From assembly GCA_031259215.1 (NCBI GenBank), contig JAIRLU010000119.1, forward strand, positions 1 through 49,513: a DNA stretch of 49,513 nt. Direction: 5' to 3'. This document shows positions 1 to 10,592 of this stretch, piece by piece. Position 1 is the stretch's first letter, and each line of letters begins with the position of its first letter. This DNA comes from Treponema sp. (GTDB lineage: Bacteria > Spirochaetota > Spirochaetia > Treponematales > Breznakiellaceae). Both the position numbers and the translations under genes were made by a program. Below the pieces are notes generated by a model. That model did not search any database and was not told where the DNA came from. It worked only from the letters and a program-made list of their open reading frames with translations.

Positions 1-1
1 G

Positions 2-539
2 GTTGAACGACAGCATCTGGAACTTATACAGAAAGAAATGGAATATCAACATTCCGGTAATGTGAGGGATGAGTCGGTACAGTCTATCGGGAACCAGTTT
101 GGACCGCAGACCCTGATCTATGGCAAAATGACCCGGCTTGGCAGCGTATATCGGCTGGTCGTTTATATGACGGATGTGGAGCAACCGGTTACCAGCATAC
201 GGTCAGCGGCGGTGCTTCTCGATCAGCCTTTTGTCGGGCTGTTGGAAGAACCCTCCGGCGGCAAAGCGGGAGTAAGCATGGCCAAGGCCCTCTACTCCGG
301 CGCAGGCAACCCGTGGCGCTTCACGGTACAAACGGACAGAAGGGACGGTGATTATCACGACGGCGATTATATAACCTTGCGTATCTATTCTGAAAAGGAC
401 GCATATTGATGTAAAGGGCAACACGCAAGTGATTTACCCGGTTTCACCGCAGGACAACAATTTTATCACCGCCGGAAAAACCTGGCAGATTCCTGATAAT
501 ACCCGATTCAGGATGACCAAGCCATACGGTACGGTTTAA
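2..539 (+). pseudogene. CsgG/LpoB-like N-region plus DUF4384-like C-region lipoprotein remnant, truncated by the window start and frameshifted near 407
   Basis: Open frame from nt 2 (VERQHLELIQKEMEYQHSGNVRDESVQSIGNQFGPQTLIYGKMTRLGSVYRLVV..) resembles the 'VDRxxLELIxxE..S..QSIGxxLGAQ' style. It stops at 407-409 (..IYSEKDAY*), and the +1 frame continues DVKGNTQVIYPVSPQDNNFITAGKTWQIPDNTRFRMTKPYGTV* to 539. Confidence 0.65.
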
Positions 540-577
540 TTAAAACAAAATGGCCTATCAATCCCCTATTACGCTAT

Positions 578-1033
578 ATGAGACCATTACGGATACTGAA
601 ACAGGGGGGGTGGTACGAAATCCGCACCTGCATCAACAACCAGGAACCCTTGTTCCGCAGGTATAAGGCCCGTGCGATGTTTGCCCGGGTGTTCCATGAG
701 ACGACCATTAGGTTTGTCTTTACGATCCGCGGGCTGCGTCTTGAGGATGGTATGCTTAGGTTTTATATCAGGCCTCAGGATGGACAGGAGCTTCCCGCCA
801 TTATGAAGTGGCTGAAGCAGACCTTTGCCCAGCGGTACAACCGGCAGGCAGGGAGGAGTGGCCATATCTGGGGAGACCGGTATTGGTCCAGGATAGTGGA
901 GGGAGAACCCCCTGAAGATGAGGTGTGGGAGGAGGCTTTAAATACCGGGGTCAGACCCTATGGCGGAAGAAACGAAGATCATCCCTCTTTTCCTCTCATG
1001 TTTCCCTTTCCTATGGCCCCTGCTCCGGGATAA
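578..1033 (+). CDS. IS200/REP-associated (RAYT/Y1-like) transposase homologue, apparently without the HUH motif
   Basis: MRPLRILKQGGWYEIRTCINNQEPLF...LPAIMKWLKQTFAQRYNRQAGRSGHIWGDRYWSRI matches the RAYT pattern (IMxW...xxYN...xGHxWxxRxxSxI). The usual HxH segment reads MLRFYIRP. Confidence 0.6.
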   Translation: MRPLRILKQGGWYEIRTCINNQEPLFRRYKARAMFARVFHETTIRFVFTIRGLRLEDGMLRFYIRPQDGQELPAIMKWLKQTFAQRYNRQAGRSGHIWGDRYWSRIVEGEPPEDEVWEEALNTGVRPYGGRNEDHPSFPLMFPFPMAPAPG

Positions 1034-1209
1034 ACGCGGCAATCCGCCCGGTATTTTCGTATCATCCATCTTTCCCGTTCCTGGCTGAAGCGTCTATAGG
1101 GAAAAATCCGCTCTAAAACACAGTTAGCCCAGGGCTTGGATTAGCCCCAGGGCTTTACTCCCAGGGGACCGGATCTAAAAACCTCCCGTATTTTTGGCAG
1201 ATCTGGCTG

Positions 1210-2475
1210 CTAATATTTTCGCAATATTTCCAGGGGCCGCAGTTTCCCGGCTCGGCGTGCAGGAATCCAGGAAGCGAGGATGGAACTGAAGATGGTAAAA
1301 ATCCCGATGAGGACCACCGCGGTCCAATCAATAATAATAGGAATGGTTTCTAGGTAGTACCCAGGGTCCAGGATTTTGACCTCTTCTTTCCGGAAGATTC
1401 GGGAAAAAAAGCCCAAGACCCCTTCCAAGCCATGAATAATACCGTTGATAGTACTCCCCAAGAACAGCCCTGCCCCAATGCCGATGATTGCCCCGGTCAA
1501 CCCGGTCAGAAAAGATCCCCAGAGAAAGATCCCGCTAGTAGCCCTGGGACTTGCCCCAGCAGACTTGAGGACTGCGATGTCTCGCTGCCGTTCAATCACC
1601 AACATGGAGGTGGCAGAAGATACGTTCACTGCCGCCACCAGTACGATGAGGGCCATGATAAAGAGTAAGAGCTGTCGGGTGGATTCATAGGAACGGTACT
1701 GGGATTGCTGGAGTTCCTTCCAGGTGTACACGCTGTACCCGGATCCCAAAAACTCCCTCAGGAATGGGGCCATGCTATCGGCCTGGCGGTAGGGGTCCTG
1801 CATCTTGACCATGAGGTATGATGAGGATACGTCCGAGGGGAGGATCTTTTTACCTGCTTCGTAGCCGATGATACACCAGAGGGCATCCAGTTCCCGGTAT
1901 CCCGAGGAGATGATCCCCCGGACCGTAAAAGGGGTCATCCGGGGTATGGTTCTACCTTCAGAACTAAGCCGGATGGTCATGATTCGGATAGTATCCCCAA
2001 CGCCCACCTGGAGGGACCCGGCCAAGGCTTCCCCTAAGAGTACATCCTGGTCAGCGGTAATCTTTGCCTCCCCTGCCACAGTAACCAGGTAAGCCCTGCT
2101 TCCCGGATCCTCCCAGAAAGAGGCTTCGATTGCCCGGATGGTCCCGCCGGTTTTCCCTTGTTTACCCACCAGCACCCCCAAGCCGTGCTGTTCAGCCCAC
2201 ACCCCCCGAATACCTTCCAGGTTCTCAAGAAGAGGAACGACCGAGTCGATCTGCCCGGGATTTCTGAAATTATAGACCTGTAAGTGGCCGGTTCCCAGCT
2301 CTAGGTACCGGTCGGTGATCCCTCCAATCATGCCATCCGCCACGATGAGGGTAACGATGATAGGGACCAGGCTCAAGGCGATCCCCGTTGCCGCACCGCG
2401 AAGGTACCGGCCTCCCTCATGGGCTCGGCCCAAAAGGTACCGCAAGGCAATGAAGAAGCCTGCCCCGCCCCTCAT
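1210..2475 (-). CDS. Lipoprotein-releasing ABC transporter permease (LolC/LolE, FtsX-type)
   Basis: N-terminal TM plus MacB-like periplasmic region plus three C-terminal TMs (VIERQRDIAVLKSAGASPRATSGIFLWGSFLTGLTG..IPARRAGKLRPLEILRKY). Adjacent to a LolD-like ATPase. Confidence 0.85.
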   Translation of the reverse strand: MRGGAGFFIALRYLLGRAHEGGRYLRGAATGIALSLVPIIVTLIVADGMIGGITDRYLELGTGHLQVYNFRNPGQIDSVVPLLENLEGIRGVWAEQHGLGVLVGKQGKTGGTIRAIEASFWEDPGSRAYLVTVAGEAKITADQDVLLGEALAGSLQVGVGDTIRIMTIRLSSEGRTIPRMTPFTVRGIISSGYRELDALWCIIGYEAGKKILPSDVSSSYLMVKMQDPYRQADSMAPFLREFLGSGYSVYTWKELQQSQYRSYESTRQLLLFIMALIVLVAAVNVSSATSMLVIERQRDIAVLKSAGASPRATSGIFLWGSFLTGLTGAIIGIGAGLFLGSTINGIIHGLEGVLGFFSRIFRKEEVKILDPGYYLETIPIIIDWTAVVLIGIFTIFSSILASWIPARRAGKLRPLEILRKY

Positions 2476-3185
2476 GGCTGCCTCTCTGCCGGATACCGCG
2501 TCTGCTCAGGCCCGATGAGGCTCCCTCCCTCAAGGGTATACCGGTACAGGGCCCTGCGGGCCACGGTTTCATCGTGGGTAACCACCATGAGGGTCTTACC
2601 CCGCTTCTCCGCTGCCCCATAAAGGAGCTCTGCTACGGCGGCGCTGTTATCCGGGTCCAAATTACCCGTGGGTTCATCTGCCAAGATCAGATCCGGATCA
2701 TTTACCAAAGCCCGGGCCACGGCAACCCGCTGCCGTTCTCCTCCGGAAAGGGCCGAGGGGAAATGGTGGAGCCGGGCATCTAGGTGTACCTCCTCAAGGA
2801 GGATCCGGGCTTTTTCCAGAGCCGCCTTTTTCTTCATCCCTGCCATATAGGCCGGGAGCATCACGTTTTCCAGGGCCGTAAAGTCCTTCAAAAGATAATG
2901 AAACTGAAAGATGAAACCCACCCGGTCCCGTCGGTACCCGGAAAGGCTGCTTTCTGAAAGACCCGTAATGTCCGCGCCAGCGACTTCCACAGCCCCCCCG
3001 TCGCAGCGGTCAAGCCCTCCGAGAATATTAAGGAGGGTGCTCTTGCCGCTGCCGCTCTGACCGCTCACTGCCACGGTGCTTCCCTGGAGGACCTCAAAAC
3101 TGATGCCCCGGAGAATATGCAGGGTTTCCGTGCCGGAGGTATAATCTTTTACCAGGTCCTTCACCGCTACCAGCAGCTTACTCAT
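2472..3185 (-). CDS. lolD: Lipoprotein-releasing ABC transporter ATP-binding protein
   Basis: Walker [13 protein letters not shown], signature [15 protein letters not shown], Walker [13 protein letters not shown]. Start set at [15 protein letters not shown] rather than the longer ORF start at 3233. Confidence 0.9.
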   Translation of the reverse strand: MSKLLVAVKDLVKDYTSGTETLHILRGISFEVLQGSTVAVSGQSGSGKSTLLNILGGLDRCDGGAVEVAGADITGLSESSLSGYRRDRVGFIFQFHYLLKDFTALENVMLPAYMAGMKKKAALEKARILLEEVHLDARLHHFPSALSGGERQRVAVARALVNDPDLILADEPTGNLDPDNSAAVAELLYGAAEKRGKTLMVVTHDETVARRALYRYTLEGGSLIGPEQTRYPAERQP

Positions 3186-4560
3186 ACCGTAACACCTCCG
3201 CCGGCCTCGTCCGGGAAACCTTTCCCGCGGCAAACCAGGCCGCTAACAGGGCAGACAAAAAACCAAAGAGGTATATCAGAAACACCTCCTGAGGTATGAT
3301 CCGGGAAGGAATCTCTTTAATATAAAAAACCGCTGGTGAAAAGATCGCGAAGTCCTCTAGATTCGGGGAATGTCCCATGAGTACACCGGTCAAGGCATTC
3401 AAGCTATGGATGATCCCATTCACCCCGGCTTCGAGGAACGTAAAGCACTGGCTGATATGGGTAGCAATCAAAAGCCCTAAGGCCATACCAATCCCTGCTC
3501 CGGTAAAACCGATGATAAACCCGTCCCAGACAAATACCAGCCGGACTGCCCGTTCCCCAGCACCCAAGGCTCGAAACAAACCTATCTCTTCCCGCCGTTC
3601 CAGAACCATCCGTCGCTGAGCCTGGAAGATGTTGAGGCCTACTACGATAAAGATAAGTCCCACCACCACAAACATGAGGAGTTTTTCCGTACGCAGGGCC
3701 CCAAAAAAGGCCCGGTTATACGCTCGCCAGCTTTTCAAGACCACCGGTTCTCCTGGAAAGGAGGCGAAGACCGGGCGGATCAGCCCCAATGCCCGGCTAT
3801 CCTGCCAGCGGTTTCTGAGCTTGATCCCCAAGAACAGGGCCCCTCCTCCCAGGGCTTCTGCGGTATCCAGGTTGATAAAGCCCCAGCCCAGATCGTATTC
3901 ATAGAAGCCGGAACGAAAAATACCCCTTACCGTGAGATAGGAATCGGTAGCAGTAGCAGAGACCGCCGGATCATCCCCTAAGAGGCCGGCCACGGAAACC
4001 AGGGTAATCTCATCCCCCAGCCCTACAAAAAGACGCCTGGCTAGTTCCACTCCTAGGAGGATGGAACCTTCTGTACTCAGGTCAAAGGAACCGGCTTCGA
4101 AAACCAACTTTTCCGCCATACCCCGATCTTGTTCCAGCACATCCGGAGGGATCCCTCGGATGAAGGCCACCTGGGGCCCTCCTCGGTTTCCTCGGATAAG
4201 CCCATGAAATTCCCGCAAGGGAGTAACTGAGTCAATCCCGGGAAGGTCCCTTATGGAGGGAATGGCATCCTGCAGGGCATTGGGATCCCCTGCTTCAGGA
4301 ACCGGCTCCTCTACCCTGATATGGTATGAAGCAATTTCCAGAATACTTTCGATAAAGCCTAGTTGAAAACCGTTCATTACCGCCAGTATTACGGTCAAGG
4401 CCAGTACCCCGGTAGCGATGCCTAACACTGCCAGAATCGGGGAAGGAGACTTCCCACGCTTCCTGGATACATACCGGGAGGCCACAAAGCCGATCCATCG
4501 CACATGGGGTAACGTGCCTCCTTCCCAGAGCGGTTTCTGTACTATCGCACTGCGTTTCAC
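3178..4560 (-). CDS. Lipoprotein-releasing ABC transporter permease (LolC/LolE, FtsX-type), first gene of the lol-like operon
   Basis: VASRYVSRKRGKSPSPILAVLGIATGVLALTVILAVMNGFQ is the typical LolC/E N-terminus; FtsX C-terminus. Overlaps lolD start. Confidence 0.85.
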   Translation of the reverse strand: MKRSAIVQKPLWEGGTLPHVRWIGFVASRYVSRKRGKSPSPILAVLGIATGVLALTVILAVMNGFQLGFIESILEIASYHIRVEEPVPEAGDPNALQDAIPSIRDLPGIDSVTPLREFHGLIRGNRGGPQVAFIRGIPPDVLEQDRGMAEKLVFEAGSFDLSTEGSILLGVELARRLFVGLGDEITLVSVAGLLGDDPAVSATATDSYLTVRGIFRSGFYEYDLGWGFINLDTAEALGGGALFLGIKLRNRWQDSRALGLIRPVFASFPGEPVVLKSWRAYNRAFFGALRTEKLLMFVVVGLIFIVVGLNIFQAQRRMVLERREEIGLFRALGAGERAVRLVFVWDGFIIGFTGAGIGMALGLLIATHISQCFTFLEAGVNGIIHSLNALTGVLMGHSPNLEDFAIFSPAVFYIKEIPSRIIPQEVFLIYLFGFLSALLAAWFAAGKVSRTRPAEVLRYE

Positions 4561-4621
4561 CTCGGTTCCTTTTTATAGATTATGGGAGGCCGAAAGCCCC
4601 CAGGGGATAGACCCCCTCTGT

Positions 4622-5851
4622 TTAAGGACGGACCCGTTCTTCCGATATTTTACGGCCATCTTCCCAGATAGCCCGGAGGACTAAGCTCCCGTTCATATAT
4701 AACTCTTCGATTTCCTGACCCTTATCCCGGCGCACAAGCCGCTCCAAGACCCCGTTGAGGTAATTCCGTTCCAGGATACGGTCCCCTGCTTCATCGTAGG
4801 TATATTCAATGCGCCGTTCCTCCTCTCCGGCTTTCCAGTCTACCGAAGTCAGCCGATCCCGGTTCCATGTATTGTGGGTCTCCCTCAGAATGGTCCCGGC
4901 TTCATCCTGCATGATCTCGGTTACTATCCGTCCCCGCTCATCCGTGGTGTATACCACTCGATCACCGGCATGAGCGGCCTCCAGGGAAAGGTCCTGCATG
5001 AATTCCGAACCATACGCCGTACTGGGGCTGACAAAAGCCTTTTTTTGTTCTTCCACTGCTGCTTGAAGGCCAAGATGGGGAAAGGGTAAGCGGGTTAAAC
5101 CGGTGTCCTCCGTAGAAACCTCCTGATGATACACCCGCTCCACTGCCCGCAGGGCATGGGAACGGCTATACCGGTAATAATCGCTCAGCACCAGTTCAAT
5201 CTTTTCACCTACGGTTCCGGTTCCAGGGGATTCGTCTTCCTCTTCCTCTTGCGCTTCCTCAATAGGGGCAGGCGTTTTGAGCCGGATTTCCGCTCGAACA
5301 AGCAGTTCTTGCCTATAGAAGTAGGTGGTGATGGTTTCAGTACCTTCTTCGGCAAAGTGGTGTTCTTCCATAAGCAGGCTACTTCCATTAAGAAAATCAT
5401 AGATTTCGATGAACCCGGTAAACCGGGGTTTTTCAGGAGTAGGTTCCGCAGGCTGCTCTTCTGAAGCAGGGCTAGGCTCATTTTCCTCATCAGGTTCTGT
5501 TACGGGAATAAGCATCAAAGAGGAAACCAGCATGGTCTTCCCCTGCTCATTTCTGAAGATCCATTGCCGCCGGGATTCCTCCCCTTCTTCATAGAGGGTG
5601 TGCAGTTCGATTCGGTATGAAGACCGGTAATAGGCTTGTAAAGGTTCGGGAAGATCCCAGGCAGCCATGAACTCCACTGAAAGGCAGTAGGGATTTCGCA
5701 ATGCTGCCATCCGGGAGGGAATGCCTTCTAAGATCATTCCTGCCGCATTGGAACGATACCAATCCACGGGGGCAGCGTCTCTGGTTGCGGTCATAAGCAA
5801 GACCAGCACCAGTCCATACCCGCTACGCAAGGCCGACAAATTCCCGGACAT
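4622..5851 (-). CDS. Exported hypothetical protein with YD/MORN-like C-terminal repeats
   Basis: Signal-like N-terminus; C-terminal IEYTYDEAGDRILERNYLNGVLERLVRR..YMNGSLVLRAIWEDGRKISEERV. Start overlaps the ftsY stop (ORF track start 5866). Confidence 0.6.
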   Translation of the reverse strand: MSGNLSALRSGYGLVLVLLMTATRDAAPVDWYRSNAAGMILEGIPSRMAALRNPYCLSVEFMAAWDLPEPLQAYYRSSYRIELHTLYEEGEESRRQWIFRNEQGKTMLVSSLMLIPVTEPDEENEPSPASEEQPAEPTPEKPRFTGFIEIYDFLNGSSLLMEEHHFAEEGTETITTYFYRQELLVRAEIRLKTPAPIEEAQEEEEDESPGTGTVGEKIELVLSDYYRYSRSHALRAVERVYHQEVSTEDTGLTRLPFPHLGLQAAVEEQKKAFVSPSTAYGSEFMQDLSLEAAHAGDRVVYTTDERGRIVTEIMQDEAGTILRETHNTWNRDRLTSVDWKAGEEERRIEYTYDEAGDRILERNYLNGVLERLVRRDKGQEIEELYMNGSLVLRAIWEDGRKISEERVRP

Positions 5852-6716
5852 AGTGGTGGGGATCAAAGGGATGTATATCCGGGTATTGTTCCCCGGTACA
5901 GATAAACATGACCGGCACCTTGAGCTCCTCGGCCAGGGAAAAAACCACCCCTCCCTTTGCGCTGGAGTCGTATTTAGTCAGGATAATCCCGTCCAGCGCA
6001 ACCGCTTGATGAAAAGTTGCAGCCTGAACCAGGGCATTCCTGCCGGTGGTAGCATCCAACACCAGCCATTTGATATACCGGGCCCCTGCGGCCTTGGATT
6101 CTACTACCCGATCTATCTTCTTTAATTCCTCCACCAGCGTGGATTTGGTATGCATCCGGCCTGCGGTATCCGCAATGATCAGGTCCCCGCCCCCTGAACG
6201 AGCCGCTTCAATGGCGTCATAGATCACTGCTGCAGGATCACCGCCGTGCTTATGGGCCACTACCCGCACCCCAAGCCGCTCTCCGTGGATTTTAAGCTGA
6301 TCAATCGCCGCGGCCCGGAAGGTATCCGCTGCAGCGAGGATCGGTTTTTTATGCTGGGAACGATACCGATCCGCTAATTTAGCTGCAGTAGTGGTTTTTC
6401 CCACCCCGTTCACCCCCAACAAGAGGATCATCTGTAAAGTCCCTTCGGGTATATCCAGGGAAACAATCCTGCCCTGTCCTGGTTCTCGGAGCAGATCTTC
6501 CAGCAGTTTGGCTAAACTCTGGCGTACCCCCTCGGCTTCGGTGATCTTTTCTTTTTTACAAAGGCTCCGTAAGATCTCCACGGTCTTGTAGGCCCCGGCA
6601 GCGCCAAAATCACCTTCTACCAGGAGATCCGTCAATTCTTCAAACAATGATTCGGAAACCACATGTTGGATACCAAAAAATTTCTTTAAGCGTTGGGCAA
6701 AGCTCCCCATGATCAT
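5823..6716 (-). CDS. ftsY: Signal recognition particle receptor FtsY
   Basis: SRP GTPase motifs: GVNGVGKTTTAAKLA, ADTFRAAAIDQL, DTAGRMHTKSTLVEEL, LTKYDSSAKGGVVFSL. Confidence 0.93.
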   Translation of the reverse strand: MIMGSFAQRLKKFFGIQHVVSESLFEELTDLLVEGDFGAAGAYKTVEILRSLCKKEKITEAEGVRQSLAKLLEDLLREPGQGRIVSLDIPEGTLQMILLLGVNGVGKTTTAAKLADRYRSQHKKPILAAADTFRAAAIDQLKIHGERLGVRVVAHKHGGDPAAVIYDAIEAARSGGGDLIIADTAGRMHTKSTLVEELKKIDRVVESKAAGARYIKWLVLDATTGRNALVQAATFHQAVALDGIILTKYDSSAKGGVVFSLAEELKVPVMFICTGEQYPDIHPFDPHHYVREFVGLA

Positions 6717-6733
6717 GATCCTTCTTTTTTCTT

Positions 6734-8203
6734 CTACTCCTGTTTGACTAGGACGGTCGCCCCTTCACCACCGGTCCTTATATACCGGAATATACGGTAA
6801 AAGGTTTCCGCTAAAGCCACACCTGCGGCGATACTCGTTCCGATGGCAATATAATACCGGGTAAGCGCCCCATCGTACAAATCAGGGTTACCGGTCCTAT
6901 TGTAGGCGTTTATATGAGCAGTGGCTATACCGTTTATGACAAAGGCCACAGGCAAGGCTATCCAGAATCTTCCATAGGCACCGTACAGACGCCTTCGGGA
7001 TTTTTCTACCCGTTGTTCCTCTGCGCTGTGGATTGGTTTTGGTTTTAAAGTCAGGGGGGCCTGGCTTGTTTCGGTCTGTTCCCTTCCCTGGATGATCACC
7101 GATGCCGCCGCTCCTTCGGTAGTTTCAATCTGGAAATGTTCCAATGCGGTGCGGGGTATTTCTACCGGTAAAGGGGTTTCTCCCCGATAGAGCGCCCCTT
7201 GATACACCTTGGCTTCCCCAGGAACCGTTATGGTAAGGGACCTTTTGCTCAAAGGTTGTAAATTAATATACAACTCTGCCAGCTCCCCCTCAGTAAGGTC
7301 CAAAGACATGCTCAGAGGCTTATAATTATCCGCAAAACTCTCAATGTCTATTGAACCAGGAGGATATTCCCGAGGACCTACTGCACCCCGGCCTGCAAAA
7401 GACCCGTCTACCAAGAGGATGGCCTCTTCCGGCTTGGTATGTACCAAAAGGGACGCAGGCGGCGCTTCAGAAACCACTGCTACAAGTCTATTGGCCAATT
7501 CATCCACTGCCTGGACCATATTTTCACTGGAAAAAATACTGCTGTCCTCATACTGAAAGGAGCCGGTATAACGGGTGTATAGTTTCAAGCTGATATATAA
7601 GCGGCCATGAAATGCCCCGATAGTCCCGGCAAGAAAAGCATCGGCCTTTTGGTTGACACAAAACCGGTATTCTCCCCCAGGCTTGGGCGGCAGCGGAAAG
7701 GTACCTTTTAAGGTATCATCGGTAAACTTAAAAACCGGTCTCTCCGCAATAAGGGGCACCTCTGCTTCAGCCTTGCCCAGGGCTTCTTCAAGTTTCTCGA
7801 TATCCTTCTCAAGGGTCTTGAGGGTCTTTCGGTATTTCCACGGAGGATCCCCTCCAAAGAGGAGCTTGTCCCGTTCTTCTCGTTTTGCCACCAGGGTTTT
7901 AGCCGCCGCAGCCTGAGACTTGGACCACGCGTAATGGGTATAATAGAGGTATTCTTCAGAAGGCCGGATCCGATGATCCACTTTTTTCAAGGCTTCCACG
8001 AGGTTTCGGGTCATGACTTCCCCTAAGAGCTGCTGGGAATGGGGAAGGGAAGAAACATCCAAGGCCGTTACCGATAACACCCATTCCCTGTTCTGCGTCG
8101 GATAAGGCTCTCCAGCATCGGTCTTGCCCCGCCCGTGAACTTGTCCGCATACAAGCCAGAACAAGGGAATAAGCAAAAAATAAGCCCTCCTTAGAACCGG
8201 CAT
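6734..8203 (-). CDS. Exported or membrane protein with a PEGA-like domain
   Basis: PASLLVHTKPEEAILLVDGSFAGRGAVGPREYPPGSIDIESFADNYKP resembles PEGA; N-terminal signal; C-terminal TM segments. Confidence 0.6.
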   Translation of the reverse strand: MPVLRRAYFLLIPLFWLVCGQVHGRGKTDAGEPYPTQNREWVLSVTALDVSSLPHSQQLLGEVMTRNLVEALKKVDHRIRPSEEYLYYTHYAWSKSQAAAAKTLVAKREERDKLLFGGDPPWKYRKTLKTLEKDIEKLEEALGKAEAEVPLIAERPVFKFTDDTLKGTFPLPPKPGGEYRFCVNQKADAFLAGTIGAFHGRLYISLKLYTRYTGSFQYEDSSIFSSENMVQAVDELANRLVAVVSEAPPASLLVHTKPEEAILLVDGSFAGRGAVGPREYPPGSIDIESFADNYKPLSMSLDLTEGELAELYINLQPLSKRSLTITVPGEAKVYQGALYRGETPLPVEIPRTALEHFQIETTEGAAASVIIQGREQTETSQAPLTLKPKPIHSAEEQRVEKSRRRLYGAYGRFWIALPVAFVINGIATAHINAYNRTGNPDLYDGALTRYYIAIGTSIAAGVALAETFYRIFRYIRTGGEGATVLVKQE

Positions 8204-8214
8204 ATCCCTGCACC

Positions 8215-9322
8215 TTAGATCTGGGAATTCCAGGCAAAACGCAAGTATTCCTCGATAAACAAATCGATATCCCCATCCATGACCGCTTGTATATTACCAC
8301 TCTCCGTCTTAGTCCGGTAATCCTTAACCAGGGTATAGGGTTGGAAGACGTAAGAACGGATCTGATTCCCCCAAGAAATATCCTTTTTTTCCTGGGCAAA
8401 CTTTTCATGTTCCTTTTCTTTTTCCTGCCGGTAATAGGTATAGAGCCGGGCTTTGAGTATACTCATGGCAATGGCCCGGTTTTTGATCTGGCTTCGCTCA
8501 TTTTGGCAGGCCACCACGATTCCCGTGGGGAGGTGGGTAAACCGGACCGCACTGTCTGTCTTGTTGATATGCTGCCCTCCGGCCCCTCCTGAACGGTAGG
8601 TATCCACTCGGAGATCTTCCGGTCTAATGATTACTTCTACGGAATCGTCGATTACCGGAAAAATATATGCCGAAGCAAAGGAAGTATGCCGCTTGGCATT
8701 AGCGTCAAAGGGAGAAATTCGGACCAGCCGGTGTACCCCGGACTCGCCTTTGAGATAACCATAGGCATAATCCCCTCCGATCCGGGCAGTCGCGGACTTG
8801 ATACCCCCTTCAGCTTCCAGATGATCCACCTCTTCTATGGAAAATCCCTTTCGCTCCGCCCACCTAAGATACATACGGTAGAGCATCTGAGACCAATCGC
8901 AGGCTTCCGTGCCTCCTGCACCGGAATGGATGGTAAGGAAACAACCGTTTTTATCCACCTCACCACCCATGAGTTCAAAAATATGCTGCTTTTTATAGCG
9001 AACGCTGAGTCCCTCGAGGGTTGTTTCGATTTCCGCATCATGAGACTCGTCTTTGGCTTCTGCAGCCAGTTCATAGAGTACAACCAGATCATCGATCTCC
9101 GTTTGCAGGCTTTTCCAGGGTTCATACCGACCCTTGAGGGTCTTGAGTTCCCCCATGAGTTTTTCCGCCTGCCCCGGATCTTTCCAAAAGTCTGGGTCTT
9201 CCGCTTTTTTTTCCAGTTCCCCTATGCGCCGTTCAAAGGAAGCGTCCTCAAAGACGCCTCCAGGTTTCATAGATTTGAGCCCTCAAGCTTTCAATAGGGG
9301 CACCTAATTCAGATAACAACAT
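8215..9322 (-). CDS. prfB: Peptide chain release factor 2, expressed by programmed +1 frameshifting at CTT TGA (9253-9248)
   Basis: GGQHINKTDSAVRFTH GGQ motif. Upstream zero-frame ATG at 9322 encodes MLLSELGAPIESLRAQIYETWRRL then TGA; the +1 frame continues EDASFERRIGELEKK. AAGAAGGTG precedes the ATG. Confidence 0.92.
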
Positions 9323-9377
9323 AGCACCTTCTTTATAGTTCCTGCTGCAACGGGTTTATACCGGCAAGCCTCTGGAT

Positions 9378-10502
9378 TTACCGCTCTGATAATTCCGCAA
9401 GGGGGATGGGCTTAGGGGAATCATCTGCACCCTCAACCCGGGCAAGCTCTTCCATGAGTTCTTTACCCCTCCTGGAGAGTTTAGTGGGGATCTGAATCAT
9501 GAATTTGATATAGAGATTCCCCCGCCTTCCCCCTGGACCTGCGGGAATCCCTTCATCCCGGATCCTGAGCATTTTACCATTTTGGATCCCCGGAGGTACT
9601 TTGACTTTAATGGTTTTCCCGTCGAGGGTCATGACGTGAATATCCGCTCCCAGGGCCGCTTGGCTTATGGAAATGGGTACCGCACAATACAAGTCCATGT
9701 CTTGGCGTTCAAAATATTCGTGGGATTTAACCCGGAAGAACACGTAGAGGTCTCCTGGAGGGCCTCCATTGGGACCGGTATCTCCCTGCCGAGGGATAAG
9801 CACCCGCTTGCCGTTTTCTACCCCTGGGGGGACCGTAACCATGATCTTTTGGCGTTTCTTTTGCGTCCCCGAGCCATTACATTCCTTACAGGGATGTTCG
9901 ATGATATACCCTTCCCCCCCACAGTTTGGACAGGCAGAAGCCACGGAAAAAAATCCCTGACTATGACGTACCTGCCCAGAACCGCCGCAGGTGGAACAGA
10001 CCTTCTTGCCTGTACCGCTGGAGGCTCCGGTTCCTTTACAGACCGGACAAGCCTCATTCCGAGAGTACTGGATCTCTACTTTGGTACCGAACACCGCATC
10101 TTTAAACGATATATCCACGTCATAGCGGAGATTAGCCCCTTGCCGAACCCCATTGCCGCCGGAGGAACGACGGCCGCTGCTGCCGCCAAAAAAGGTATCG
10201 AAGATACTGGAAAAATCCCCAAAAAGATCCCCAAAGTCGCGGAACGCAGATGAAAAATCCTGCTGCCCCCCCATACCTTCAACTCCGGCAAACCCAAATT
10301 GATCGTAGGCAGCTTTTTTCTGATCATCCGAAAGAATTTCGTATGCCTCGGTAGCTTCCTTAAATTTCTCTTCCGCTTCTTTGTTACCCTGATTTTTATC
10401 CGGGTGATATTGAATGGCCAACTTCCGGTATGCCTTTTTTATATCGTCTTTGGTAGCGCCCTTCTGTACTCCCAGGACTTCGTAGTAATCACGCTTTGCC
10501 AC
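9378..10502 (-). CDS. dnaJ: Chaperone DnaJ
   Basis: J domain [12 protein letters not shown]...HPDKN; four CxxCxGxG repeats; C-terminal domain. Confidence 0.97.
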   Translation of the reverse strand: MAKRDYYEVLGVQKGATKDDIKKAYRKLAIQYHPDKNQGNKEAEEKFKEATEAYEILSDDQKKAAYDQFGFAGVEGMGGQQDFSSAFRDFGDLFGDFSSIFDTFFGGSSGRRSSGGNGVRQGANLRYDVDISFKDAVFGTKVEIQYSRNEACPVCKGTGASSGTGKKVCSTCGGSGQVRHSQGFFSVASACPNCGGEGYIIEHPCKECNGSGTQKKRQKIMVTVPPGVENGKRVLIPRQGDTGPNGGPPGDLYVFFRVKSHEYFERQDMDLYCAVPISISQAALGADIHVMTLDGKTIKVKVPPGIQNGKMLRIRDEGIPAGPGGRRGNLYIKFMIQIPTKLSRRGKELMEELARVEGADDSPKPIPLAELSER

Positions 10503-10592
10503 AATAACACCCTTTTTACGTTAATAAACTTCATTACAATTCCCTTACTTCCCTGATTTTACCTGACGCAAGAATTGCAAATGAAGGCCTTG

